Shown here in pieces: positions 1-8,585 of a DNA stretch of 64,000 nt; within the stretch, counting starts at the first letter, position 1; every line of letters begins with the position of its first letter. The translations under genes and the position numbers were made by a program. The DNA is taken from NCBI RefSeq assembly GCF_007679045.1, contig NZ_VEFS01000002.1:248001-312000 (forward strand), written 5' to 3'. Below the pieces are notes generated by a model. It had not been told where the DNA came from, made no database searches, and saw nothing but the letters and a program-made list of their open reading frames with translations. This stretch comes from Microbacterium sp. BH-3-3-3 (GTDB lineage Bacteria; Actinomycetota; Actinomycetes; Actinomycetales; Microbacteriaceae).

Positions 1-525
1 GGCGTCACGGCGTACGCGATCGGATCGGTGGTCGGCGCACCCGTCGCCGGTCGATTCGTCTCGCGGGTGGGGCGCCCGCTGCTCGTGGGCGCGGTCGCGG
101 TCTTCACGACCGTCACGGTGATCCTCGGCGTGCTGGTGCAGACGGCGGCCGACGCGACCGATCCGGTCACCGTGATCCTGCGCCTGTGCGTGCCGCTGTT
201 CGTGCTCGGCGTCGCGGGCGGCGCGATCGTCACGCCCAACCAGACGCTGACCCTCGCCGACGTCGACCCCCGACGCGGCGGGGTCGCCGGGGGCGTCGTG
301 CAGACCGCGCAGCGCGTGGGATCGTCGATCGGCCAGACCGTGCTGGGCACGAGCTTCGTGCTCGCCGTCGGGACCGCGGCCCGTGCGGGCGGTTCGGGTA
401 CTCCGGCACCGGATGCCGTTCCCTTCGCCGACGCGCTCACCCTCGCCCTCTCGGTGTCGGTGGTGTTCTCGGGGGCGGCGATGCTGCTCAGCGCGATCGA
501 GGTGCGGCGCCACCGCGAGCGGTAG
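1..525 (+). CDS. MFS drug-efflux transporter (DHA2-like), C-terminal part
   Basis: The reading frame is open from the first base, so the gene starts before the window. About 174 residues remain, with several hydrophobic segments. The stretch TPNQTLTLADVDPRRGGVAG, followed by a QTAQRVGSSIGQ helix, is typical of the second half of 14-helix proton-driven drug exporters (EmrB/QacA, DHA2 group). The product should be an inner-membrane antiporter exporting hydrophobic compounds. It ends with a basic tail (RRHRER). The substrate cannot be told from this fragment. Confidence 0.8.
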   Translation, partial: GVTAYAIGSVVGAPVAGRFVSRVGRPLLVGAVAVFTTVTVILGVLVQTAADATDPVTVILRLCVPLFVLGVAGGAIVTPNQTLTLADVDPRRGGVAGGVVQTAQRVGSSIGQTVLGTSFVLAVGTAARAGGSGTPAPDAVPFADALTLALSVSVVFSGAAMLLSAIEVRRHRER

Positions 526-776
526 GCGGCCGGTAGCGCTTCGCCGCGCTCGGGCGGAACGCTCTCGTGCGCGTCAGGGGTGGGTTCCGAGGTGATTCCC
601 CTGTTTCGCCGCGTTGCCGGGCGGTGAAGCGGCTCCCGCCGCGTCTCGGTGGTGGCGTCCGCGGGAGTGCAGCGGGCCCCGGACGGCGTCGGGTCGGACC
701 CTACCCTGACGGGGCGTACCGACCGATCGGTGCGATGCGCCACCCGAATCCCGCACTCGACCCGCATCGGAGCCTC

Positions 777-3700
777 ATGCGATCACTCGCGTCCTCGCGC
801 GCACGCTGGTCCGCCCTCTCGGCGACCGTCCTGACGTCCGCGCTCGTCCTCAGCCTCGCCCCCGCGGCATCAGCCGCCCCGCCCGGAGGCGTTCTCGCCT
901 CCGGCGACGACTGGTCCATCACCTCCGCACCGGGCGGTTACCTGGTCAGCTACGAACTCGACGAGCCGCTCCCCATCGTGAGCGACGCGCCGACCCTTCT
1001 CGTCGACGGCGAGACGATCGGTCTCGCGACCGAGTCGGCCGACGGGCTCACCCTGTCGGTGTCCACCTCCGACTCCCGCGTCGTCTCCGCGCACGACGTC
1101 GAGAAGGGCTGGGCCTCCGGCGGAGGAGACAAGGCGGCGGAGGACCCGACCGCGAAGATCTCCTCCCGCACCGACGACGAGCAGGCCGCCCCGCGGGCGA
1201 CGACGTTCTCCGGGGCGGACGACCCCGCCGACCCGGGGCCGAACTCCGTGACCGAGGTGGAGTACGACTTCGGCGACCGCGCCATCGCGCTGCAGGGCAT
1301 CGGCGGCATCCGGGGCGAGATGACCGGCAAGATGTACCTCACCGACGCCCCGGGTGAGCGCCCCACCGTGATCCTGCTGCACGGCCGCCACGCCTGGTGC
1401 GCGACCGGAACGGCGAACACCCTGCGCTGGCCGTGCGACCCCAGCCAGGTGAACGTGCGGTCGTACCAGGGCTACGAGGGGACCGGGCGCGCCCTGGCCT
1501 CGCACGGCTACAACGTCGTGTCGATCGCCGCGAACGCGATCAACGCCAACGACAACCCGTTCGCCCTCGACTTCGGCGCGCGCGCACGCGGGCAGCTCGT
1601 GCTCGACACCCTCGACATGCTCGCGGCCGTCGACGCCGGTCGACCCGTCTCGTACGACGACGTGAGCTGGCCCGACGCGCAGGGGTCGTCGACCACCGTG
1701 ACGCGCACGCTCGATCAGGCGCTCGCCTACGCCACGACCCGCACGGACGCACCGGCGACCGCGGCGGCGGGGGTGACGGCCGCGAGCCTCGCCGGCCGCT
1801 TCGACCTGGACGACGTCGGGATCATGGGGCACTCCCGAGGCGGTGAGGGCGTGACCGCGGCGGTCACCCTGAACGCGGCGCGGACCCAGCCGTTCGGCAT
1901 CACCGCCGTTCTGCCCCTGGCGCCCGTCGACTTCGGCCGTATGACCGTGCCCGACGTTCCGATGAGCGTGGTGCTGCCGTACTGCGACGGCGACGTGGTC
2001 AATCAACAGGGCCAGCACTTCGTCGACGACTCGCGTCACGCCTTCGGCGACGACGTGCTGCGGTCGGCGGTGTGGGTGATGGGGGCGAACCACAACTTCT
2101 TCAACTCCGTCTGGACGCCCGGGAAGTACCCCTACGCGACCGGCGACGACTGGAGCACGAAAGACCTCACCTCGAGCTGCTCGACGACCGACTCCACCCG
2201 ACTCACCGCCGCCGATCAGTACCAGGTGGGCGTGTCGTACATGACGGGCTTCTTCCGCATGACGATGGGGCACGAGAAGCAGTTCCAGTCGCTGTTCGAC
2301 GGGTCGACCACGCCGTCGACGCCGCGTACCGCCTTCGCGGACGTGCGCGTCATGGCGGCGCAGCCCGGGTCGGCGACGAGTCTGGTGACCGACTTCGCCT
2401 CGCCGAGCACCCTAATGCGCACCACCGGTGCGGCCTCCGCCCAGGTGTGTGCGAACGCCGAGACGTCGTCGTCGATCCCGCCGGCCATGCCGTACTGCAC
2501 CACCCGCGACATCGGGTCGGCTCGCGTGCCGCACTGGACGCCGGCGCGGTTCGGGTTGAACGTCGAGGCCACGCCCGTCACGCGGTTCGTGTGGAGCGGC
2601 GGGACCGATCCGGCGACCCCGAGCACCGGGGAACTGCGGGTGTCGCTGCCGCCGGGCCCGCGCGACGTGTCGAAGCGGTCGCAGCTCACGGTGAAGATGG
2701 CCCCCGACCGCACGGTTACCTCGGGCACCGATGTCGTGGTCAGCGTCGTCGACGGTTCCGGCCGCGTCTTCAGCCGCGCCGTGTCGGACATTAACCCACT
2801 CGCCGTCAACCGCATGCCGGGCGGGTCTCAAGCCGTGCTGAACAAGTTCGTGCTGCAGCAGGTGACGATCCCGCTCTCCGACCTGGGGGTCGACCTCACC
2901 GACGTCCGCGAGGTGCGCTTCTCGGCCGCGGTCGGCGCCGACGGCACCGGGGCGGGTGGGCTCTACCTCTCCGACCTCGCTTTCGACACCCCGACCAGCA
3001 TCGCCGCGGACGTCCGCAAGCGGACCACGGTGGGCGTCGGGTCGACGATCGTGGAGGAGACGGACGGTCCGAGTACCGCGCAGGTGGCGGTGGCGCTGAA
3101 TCACGCCGACTCGGCGACGGTGACCGCGTGGTTCAGCGTGCTGGGCAACGGTGTCGTGTCGTCGGCCTCGCAAAAGGTCGTCTTCGCCCCAGGGGAGATC
3201 TGCAAAACCGTGACCGTCCCCATCGTCGGCAACGACACCGCGTCGGCCACCCCCACCTCGTCGTTCGTCATCAGTGCGACGAACTCGACGGATGCCGTGA
3301 TGGGGGCGGACGCGTTCGGACGGCTCTCCGTGCGGGAGGACGACGGCGTGACGGGTGACAGCCCCGAGCTCGCCCCGGTCGGAGTGCAGGGGGATGCCTG
3401 CGCGGAGCTCGCGGCCGCGCTCACCCCGGGCCGGCTCTCCGCGTCTGAGACGGAGGTCGCCCCGGGCGGCTCCGTCACCCTCACCGGGTCGGGTTTCCGC
3501 GCCGGTGAGACCGTCCGCTTCACCCTCGCGGGCGAGGAGATCGCCTCGGTCGTCGCGGACGCCAGCGGAACGGCGACGGTCGAGGTCGAGATCCCGGCGG
3601 ACGCCGCGCGGGGTGTGCGGGCCGCCGAGGCGGAGGGCGAAGGCTCGGGTCGGCTGCTGGACGTCGACATCGCGGTGCTGACTCCCACCTCGACCACCGT

Positions 3701-4229
3701 CACGCTCGACGGCGGTTCGACGCTCACCGCGGGCGGCGCGTTACGCTTCACGGCGACCGTCGACGGCGCGAGCGAGGGCACGGTGCACCTGGTGGTCGTG
3801 CCGGCCGCGACCGATTTCGACCAGACGGAGCGCGTCCTCGCCTCGGCCACGCTCGTCGACGGCAGCGCTCAGCTGGACGTTCCGGACGGATTGCCGGCCG
3901 GGACGTACGTCGTGAAGGCGGTGTTCGACCGCACCGACACCGCGTCGGCGTCGGCTTCCGAGCCGCTGTCGTTCACGGTGGCCGACGCGCCCGGATCCGG
4001 CGACGCCGGCGGCTCGCCCTCGTCGGGTGCCCCCGCGAGCACGGGCGGCGGGGCGAGCGGAAACCCTGCGCCCGCCGCGCAGCCGACCGGCGACCAGCTC
4101 GCGCGCACGGGTACCGCAGAGGTCTGGGCGTTGCTCGTGGCGGGTGCGGGTCTGCTCGGTGCCGGGGCGCTCGCCGTGGTGATCCGTCGCCGTCGTCAGG
4201 GCGTCGATCCGGTCGCTCGGAAGATCTGA
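777..4229 (+). CDS. Sortase-anchored surface protein with alpha/beta-hydrolase and Calx-beta/Ig-like domains
   Basis: I start at ATG 777 (MRSLASS) because it directly precedes a signal peptide ending at ASA-APPGG; the frame is open further upstream but that part looks non-coding. The mature protein (1150 codons in all) has an alpha/beta-hydrolase-like region with a nucleophile elbow GHSRGGE (Ser about residue 353). A Calx-beta-like repeat follows (VEETDG to VREDDG), then two Ig-like modules and a Gly/Ser/Pro-rich linker. The C-terminus has LARTG at about residue 1108, a hydrophobic helix and RRRRQ, which is a class E-type (LAxTG) sortase signal. It is therefore likely a wall-anchored esterase or lipase-like enzyme. 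No sortase gene lies in the window. Substrate unknown. Confidence 0.8.
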   Translation: MRSLASSRARWSALSATVLTSALVLSLAPAASAAPPGGVLASGDDWSITSAPGGYLVSYELDEPLPIVSDAPTLLVDGETIGLATESADGLTLSVSTSDSRVVSAHDVEKGWASGGGDKAAEDPTAKISSRTDDEQAAPRATTFSGADDPADPGPNSVTEVEYDFGDRAIALQGIGGIRGEMTGKMYLTDAPGERPTVILLHGRHAWCATGTANTLRWPCDPSQVNVRSYQGYEGTGRALASHGYNVVSIAANAINANDNPFALDFGARARGQLVLDTLDMLAAVDAGRPVSYDDVSWPDAQGSSTTVTRTLDQALAYATTRTDAPATAAAGVTAASLAGRFDLDDVGIMGHSRGGEGVTAAVTLNAARTQPFGITAVLPLAPVDFGRMTVPDVPMSVVLPYCDGDVVNQQGQHFVDDSRHAFGDDVLRSAVWVMGANHNFFNSVWTPGKYPYATGDDWSTKDLTSSCSTTDSTRLTAADQYQVGVSYMTGFFRMTMGHEKQFQSLFDGSTTPSTPRTAFADVRVMAAQPGSATSLVTDFASPSTLMRTTGAASAQVCANAETSSSIPPAMPYCTTRDIGSARVPHWTPARFGLNVEATPVTRFVWSGGTDPATPSTGELRVSLPPGPRDVSKRSQLTVKMAPDRTVTSGTDVVVSVVDGSGRVFSRAVSDINPLAVNRMPGGSQAVLNKFVLQQVTIPLSDLGVDLTDVREVRFSAAVGADGTGAGGLYLSDLAFDTPTSIAADVRKRTTVGVGSTIVEETDGPSTAQVAVALNHADSATVTAWFSVLGNGVVSSASQKVVFAPGEICKTVTVPIVGNDTASATPTSSFVISATNSTDAVMGADAFGRLSVREDDGVTGDSPELAPVGVQGDACAELAAALTPGRLSASETEVAPGGSVTLTGSGFRAGETVRFTLAGEEIASVVADASGTATVEVEIPADAARGVRAAEAEGEGSGRLLDVDIAVLTPTSTTVTLDGGSTLTAGGALRFTATVDGASEGTVHLVVVPAATDFDQTERVLASATLVDGSAQLDVPDGLPAGTYVVKAVFDRTDTASASASEPLSFTVADAPGSGDAGGSPSSGAPASTGGGASGNPAPAAQPTGDQLARTGTAEVWALLVAGAGLLGAGALAVVIRRRRQGVDPVARKI

Positions 4230-4240
4230 CGACGATGCCG

Positions 4241-4286
4241 GTCCGCCCGGTCGAGCTCGCCCTGCCGGCGTCTCGACCGGGCGGAC
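4241..4286 (+). terminator. Hairpin terminator after the surface protein gene
   Basis: A perfect 15-bp stem (4241-4255 with 4272-4286; arm GTCCGCCCGGTCGAG) with a 16-base loop begins 11 bases after the stop codon. No long T tract follows, which is usual for this GC content. Confidence 0.75.
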
Positions 4287-4342
4287 GTGCGTTATCTCAA
4301 AATCAGGAGACATGGATACGCCCTCGCCGTCGTCGCTCGACG

Positions 4343-4705
4343 GTGTCATCCTCATCGGAACCCGGTTGCCTGCTGCACACCGCCGAACTCGCCGTGTGGG
4401 GCACCGGCGCCGCCGGGCCGCACGTCGTCGCCGTGGTGCAGGCGCCCCTCCCGCTCCCGGTGCGCATACATCACCGGCTGCAGCGGTGGGCGTTCTCGCT
4501 GCTGCAGCGCTTCGCGTGCGAGCGCGGAGCGGATGTCGACGTGACGGTGCTCGTCGTCGCCGCCGACACCCCGGCCGAGCTCGTGCGACGGCGCGTGGGC
4601 GAACTCGTGCGACGACCGGTCGGGGTCAACCAGGCGTCGGTGCTGTACGAGCACGAAGTGCGCGAGCGGACGATCGCTCAGGCGGCGACGGCCGACTTCA
4701 TCTGA
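4343..4705 (+). CDS. Hypothetical protein, about 120 aa
   Basis: Unrecognised. The frame reads GCLLHTAELAVWGTGAAG, then HVVAVVQAPLPLPVRIHHRLQ, and ends ...QAATADFI, with normal amino-acid composition and alternating strand/helix character. The start is uncertain. GTG 4343 is the nearest in-frame start to the protein-like part. The only clear purine-rich stretch (AGGAGA, 4305-4310) abuts an ATG at 4312 in another frame that runs for the first 20 codons (MDTPSPSSLDGVILIGTRLP). Either that short frame is an accident, or there is a frameshift near 4345-4375. It converges on the LacI gene. Confidence 0.5.
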   Translation: MSSSSEPGCLLHTAELAVWGTGAAGPHVVAVVQAPLPLPVRIHHRLQRWAFSLLQRFACERGADVDVTVLVVAADTPAELVRRRVGELVRRPVGVNQASVLYEHEVRERTIAQAATADFI

Positions 4706-4733
4706 GCGGCGACCCGCACCGGCCCGGGATGCG

Positions 4734-5699
4734 TCAGACCGGGGTGGTCTCGGGCCAGTGCACCGCCACGTCGAGGCGGCGTCGTTCGCCGGCGTCGGCG
4801 CCGGTGGCGAGCAGATCGACGAGCGCGGCCATCGCCTCGCGGCCCAGCTCGTCGCCGTCCACGTCGATCGCCGGCACCTCGTCGGCCCCGATGGCCTCGG
4901 CGACCAGGCGCTCGGCACTCACGACGATCTCGCCGGGTGACGAGACTCCCCGCGCCCTCAGCGCGAAGACGAGTCCCAGCCCGATCGACGTCGCATAGGG
5001 CACCACGGCGGTCGCACCCGAGGTCACCACCGCATCGGCCGCACCGACCCCGGCCGCGAAGGTCGCGGGGAAGGGTCCCAGTCGGGTCAGTGCGACGCGG
5101 TCGCCGACCGCCCGGTCGATCGCCGCGCTCCGCTGCGCATCCTGCCACGATCCCTCCGGACCGCCCAGGTAGGCGATCGCCCGGTGCCCGTCGTCCGCGA
5201 AGCGCGCGGCGAGGTCGGCGAAGGCGCGCGCGGTGTCGGCGACGAGCGAGGTCATTCCCGCGACCTCCCTGTCGACGAGCACTGTCGGGCCGAAGGCGCC
5301 CACCTCCCGCACGACAACGTCGGGCGCGCGCGGGGCGACCAGGATGCATCCGTCGACCTGACGCATGAGGCGCCCCAGGTCCACGATGTCGTCGGCGTCG
5401 TCGAGCGGGTGCACCGCGACGGTGAGCTGCAGGTCGGATGCGCGAGCGCGGGCCTGCGCCCCGGCGATGATGGGCGTGAAGAAGGCGTTGTCGAGGGTCG
5501 GCACGACGAGGGCGACGATGCCGCTGTCGCCACGGGCGAGGTGACTGGCCGCGCGATTCGGAACGAACCCGAGCTGCACCGCGGCGGCGCGAACGCGCGC
5601 GACCGTCTCGGGGGCGACGAGATCGGGGCGCCCGAGCGCCCGGGATGCCGTCGACTTGGCCACACCGGCCAGAGCGGCGACGTCGGCGAGCGTCGTCAC
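4734..5699 (-). CDS. LacI-family transcriptional regulator
   Basis: The start is GTG at 5699, where GGAAGGGG lies 5-12 bases upstream; the longer frame from 5762 adds 21 non-conserved residues. The 321-residue product begins TTLADVAALAGVAKSTASRA, a canonical LacI HTH, with the hinge helix at RAAAVQLGFVPNRAA. A periplasmic-binding-protein-like effector domain follows (VALVVPTLDNAFF, then AIAYLGGPEGS). It is divergent to the PotBCA-like operon. The gap carries three CAACCGGTTG sites, so it most likely represses that operon and itself. The effector is presumably the transported solute or its deamination product. Confidence 0.88.
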   Translation of the reverse strand: MTTLADVAALAGVAKSTASRALGRPDLVAPETVARVRAAAVQLGFVPNRAASHLARGDSGIVALVVPTLDNAFFTPIIAGAQARARASDLQLTVAVHPLDDADDIVDLGRLMRQVDGCILVAPRAPDVVVREVGAFGPTVLVDREVAGMTSLVADTARAFADLAARFADDGHRAIAYLGGPEGSWQDAQRSAAIDRAVGDRVALTRLGPFPATFAAGVGAADAVVTSGATAVVPYATSIGLGLVFALRARGVSSPGEIVVSAERLVAEAIGADEVPAIDVDGDELGREAMAALVDLLATGADAGERRRLDVAVHWPETTPV

Positions 5700-5759
5700 G
5701 GATTCCCCTTCCGCTGACGCGAGCCTCGCGCACAGTCCGATCATCCTACTGAGCCGTGA

Positions 5760-5769
5760 CAACCGGTTG
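5760..5769. promoter_or_regulatory. LacI-type operator copy 1 (CAACCGGTTG)
   Basis: A perfect 10-bp palindrome with the central CG step typical of LacI-family operators. It sits 60 bases upstream of the regulator start and is suited to autoregulation. Confidence 0.7.
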
Positions 5770-5848
5770 CGTTGGCGGCGGGACGGCGTTTTACACGCTG
5801 TTTACACGAGGGGTCGCATTTCGGCTCACGAGCGCCCTACGGTGGTAA

Positions 5849-5870
5849 CAACCGGTTGCGCAACCGGTTG
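5849..5870. promoter_or_regulatory. Tandem LacI-type operators, copies 2 and 3
   Basis: CAACCGGTTG occurs at 5849-5858 and again at 5861-5870, joined by CG, so the whole 22 bases read the same on both strands. The second site ends 28 bases before the first permease start. This is the expected place for repression of the ABC operon. Confidence 0.75.
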
Positions 5871-5898
5871 CAAACCCCCTCACGAACGGAGTCCGCCC

Positions 5899-6720
5899 GT
5901 GCTGTCACGCCGTACCGGACTGCTCGCCCTGCCGGGGCTGGCGCTGCTGCTGGTGGGGTTCCTCGTCCCCTCGGTGGCGATGCTCTTCGCACCTCCCGGA
6001 GTCAGCGCGCTCGACATCTTCGAGCGCCTCGGCCGCATGCTGACCGACCCCTACGACCTCGCGATCATCGGACGCACCGTCGGCCTCGGGCTCATCGTCA
6101 CGATCGTCTGCATCGTGCTCGGCTTCCCGATCGCGTACCTGCTGGCCCGCTCGACCTCCCGCTGGGCGGGCGTGCTGCTCGCCCTCGCGATCTTCCCGCT
6201 GCTGCTCAGCAACGTCGTGCGCACCTTCGGTTGGCTCGTGCTGCTGGGCTCGAACGGCGCGGTCGGACAACTGCTCGTCGGGCTCGGGCTCGTCGAGAAG
6301 GCGCCCCAGCTGCTCTACACGGAGCTGGCGATCGTGCTCGGCCTCACGCAGCTCTTCCTCCCGCTCGCGGTGATCTCGTGCTACTCCGCCGTCGCCCAGG
6401 TCGACCCGGGCCTCGACGACGCCGCCCGCGGACTCGGCGCCGGTCGCACCCGCACCTTCTGGGGAATCGTCGTGCCGCTGTCGGCTCCCGGCATGGTGGT
6501 GGCGGCGACTCTGGTCTTCGCCGGGAGCGTCACCGCCTACACGACGCCGTACCTTCTGGGCGGGTCGAGCCAGCGCATGCTGTCGACGCAGCTCTACTCG
6601 TACTCGAGCGTCAGCATCGACTGGGCCGCCGCCAGCGCGACCGCGATCATCATGACCGTCCTGGTCTTCGCGGTGTCGGGGCTGTCGGCCGTCGTCGGAC
6701 GACGGGGGGCCACCTCGTGA
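5899..6720 (+). CDS. ABC transporter permease, PotB-like
   Basis: The start is GTG 5899, with ACGGAG seven bases upstream. The 273-residue membrane protein has a hydrophobic N-terminal helix (LLALPGLALLLVGFL) and about six helices. It carries the EAA loop DPGLDDAARGLGAGRTRTFW that contacts the ATPase. Its size and motif match the first permease of spermidine/putrescine-type (PotB/PotH) importers, a family that also carries other small organic solutes. Its stop overlaps the next GTG by four bases, so translation is coupled. Confidence 0.88.
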   Translation: MLSRRTGLLALPGLALLLVGFLVPSVAMLFAPPGVSALDIFERLGRMLTDPYDLAIIGRTVGLGLIVTIVCIVLGFPIAYLLARSTSRWAGVLLALAIFPLLLSNVVRTFGWLVLLGSNGAVGQLLVGLGLVEKAPQLLYTELAIVLGLTQLFLPLAVISCYSAVAQVDPGLDDAARGLGAGRTRTFWGIVVPLSAPGMVVAATLVFAGSVTAYTTPYLLGGSSQRMLSTQLYSYSSVSIDWAAASATAIIMTVLVFAVSGLSAVVGRRGATS

Positions 6721-7514
6721 AGACCTCGCGTCCCGTCGCGGCCTCGCTCGCCGTCGCCGGCTACATCGTGATGATCGTTCCGATCCTCTTCGTGGTCGCC
6801 ACCGCGTTCACCGCCGGTCGCTCGCTGAAGTTCCCGCCCGAGGGTTTCTCGCTGCGCTGGTTCGAAGCCGCCTTCTCGTACGACCCGTTCCTGTCGGCCC
6901 TGGTGTCGAGCCTCGAGCTCGCCCTGCTCGCAACGCTGCTCGCACTGGTGATCGGCGTGCCGGTGACCCTGGCGATCCATCGCGGCCGTCTTCCCGGCAA
7001 GGGCATCGTCGAGGGGTTGTTCCTGTCGCCGCTGATCGTGCCCGAGCTGGTCGTCGGCCTGGCGCTCTACCAGCAGCTGATCATCGGTCTGCGTCTCGAC
7101 AACTTCCCCGTGCTGCTGATCGGTCACACGGTGCTGATGCTCCCGTACGCGGTGCGCGTGACGGGTGCCTCGCTCGCGCTCGCCGACCCCGGTGTCGAAG
7201 AAGCCGCCCGCGGCCTCGGCGCCTCGCCGGTGCGCACCTTCTTCACCGTGACCCTGCCGCTGCTGCGCCCCGGCATCTTCTCCGCCGGGCTGCTGAGCTT
7301 CGTCACCTCGTTCAACAACGTGCCGCTGTCGCTGCTGCTCCAGAGCCGCGACTTCCGCACGCTCCCGGTCACGATGCTCGACTACGTGCAGCAGAGCTAC
7401 GACCCCATGGTCGCGGCGACCAGCACCATCATCCTCGCGGGCACGGTCGTCGTGGCCGTCATCGCCGAACGCACGGTCGGCTTCGCCCGCATCTTCGGAG
7501 GGATCAACCGATGA
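6717..7514 (+). CDS. ABC transporter permease, PotC-like
   Basis: Begins at GTG 6717 inside the stop of the previous gene (GTGA). It has 265 residues with helices and an EAA loop DPGVEEAARGLGASPVRTFF, as in PotC/PotI. It forms the second half of the membrane channel with the preceding gene. Its stop overlaps the ATG of the ATPase gene. Confidence 0.88.
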   Translation: MKTSRPVAASLAVAGYIVMIVPILFVVATAFTAGRSLKFPPEGFSLRWFEAAFSYDPFLSALVSSLELALLATLLALVIGVPVTLAIHRGRLPGKGIVEGLFLSPLIVPELVVGLALYQQLIIGLRLDNFPVLLIGHTVLMLPYAVRVTGASLALADPGVEEAARGLGASPVRTFFTVTLPLLRPGIFSAGLLSFVTSFNNVPLSLLLQSRDFRTLPVTMLDYVQQSYDPMVAATSTIILAGTVVVAVIAERTVGFARIFGGINR

Positions 7515-8500
7515 CCACTGCAGCAGAATTCGTCGGGGTCACCCAGCGCTTCGGCGACTTCACCGCCGTCGACGACATCGACCTCGCCATCCCCATGGGC
7601 AAGCTCACGACGCTGCTCGGCCCGAGCGGGTGCGGCAAGACCACGTCGCTGCGCATGCTCGCCGGCTACACGCAGCCCACCTCCGGGCGCATCATGATCG
7701 CGGGAACGGATGCCACGCGCCTGCCTCCCGAGAAGCGCGGCCTCGGCATGGTGTTCCAGTCGTACGCGCTGTTCCCGCACATGAGCGTGGCCGAGAACGT
7801 CGGCTACGGCCTGAAGCTGCGCAAGGTCGCCCCGACCGAACGCAAACGCCGGGTCGCCGAGGCCCTCGACCTCGTGGGGCTCGGGCACCTCGCCGCGAGC
7901 CGGCCCAAGAAGCTCTCGGGCGGGCAGCAGCAGCGTGTCGCCCTCGCCCGCGCGATCGCCATCCGCCCGACCCTGCTGCTGCTCGATGAGCCCCTGTCGA
8001 ACCTCGACGCCCGCCTGCGCGTGCAGATGCGCGCCGAGATCCGTCGCATCCAGGCCGAGACCGGCCTCACCGTCGTGCTCGTCACCCACGATCAGGACGA
8101 AGCCCTCGAGATGTCCGACCGCATGGTGCTCATGCGCGCCGGCCGCATCATGCAGGAGGGTGCTCCCTCCGAGGTGTTCGGCGCTCCGGCCAACCGGTTC
8201 GTCGCCGAGTTCCTGGGCTACGAGAACTTCGTGACGGATGCCGACGGGTCGCTCACCACCGTGAGGCCCGAGCACCTGACACTCGGTGCGTCGGCGGCAT
8301 CCGGACTCTCGATCGACGGCGTCGTCACCGACGTGGCGTACCGCGGCGTCGACCGCCTCGTCACCGTCGAGACCGTCGACCGCGCCGGAGAGACGGTCCG
8401 CCTCGTCGCCGACGTCCGCGACGAAGACGTCACGGCCCGCCCGGGCCAGAGCGTCACCGTGTCGGCACCCGCCGCGCGACTCATCCGGCTCGCGGCCTGA
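7511..8500 (+). CDS. ABC transporter ATP-binding protein, PotA-like
   Basis: The 329-residue ATPase has Walker A GPSGCGKTT (residues 37-45), a Q-loop in MVFQSYALFPHM, and the signature LSGGQQQRVALARA. Walker B is LLLLDEPLSNLD and the H-loop is VTHD. A C-terminal TOBE-like domain carries TTVRPEHLTL. It energises import by the two permeases before it (ATGA overlap). Confidence 0.92.
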   Translation: MTTAAEFVGVTQRFGDFTAVDDIDLAIPMGKLTTLLGPSGCGKTTSLRMLAGYTQPTSGRIMIAGTDATRLPPEKRGLGMVFQSYALFPHMSVAENVGYGLKLRKVAPTERKRRVAEALDLVGLGHLAASRPKKLSGGQQQRVALARAIAIRPTLLLLDEPLSNLDARLRVQMRAEIRRIQAETGLTVVLVTHDQDEALEMSDRMVLMRAGRIMQEGAPSEVFGAPANRFVAEFLGYENFVTDADGSLTTVRPEHLTLGASAASGLSIDGVVTDVAYRGVDRLVTVETVDRAGETVRLVADVRDEDVTARPGQSVTVSAPAARLIRLAA

Positions 8501-8585
8501 CCCGCGCGCTTCCCCTGCCTGCTCCACCCGCCCCGCCCCACCGCACACGTCGGCCGGCCCCGCCCGCCGTTCGAGAGGACACCGC

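Noticed and set aside
870..2273. Long minus-strand open frame opposite the surface protein gene
   Set aside because: His/Arg/Gly-rich shadow of the real gene, with no motifs, no ribosome site and skewed composition.
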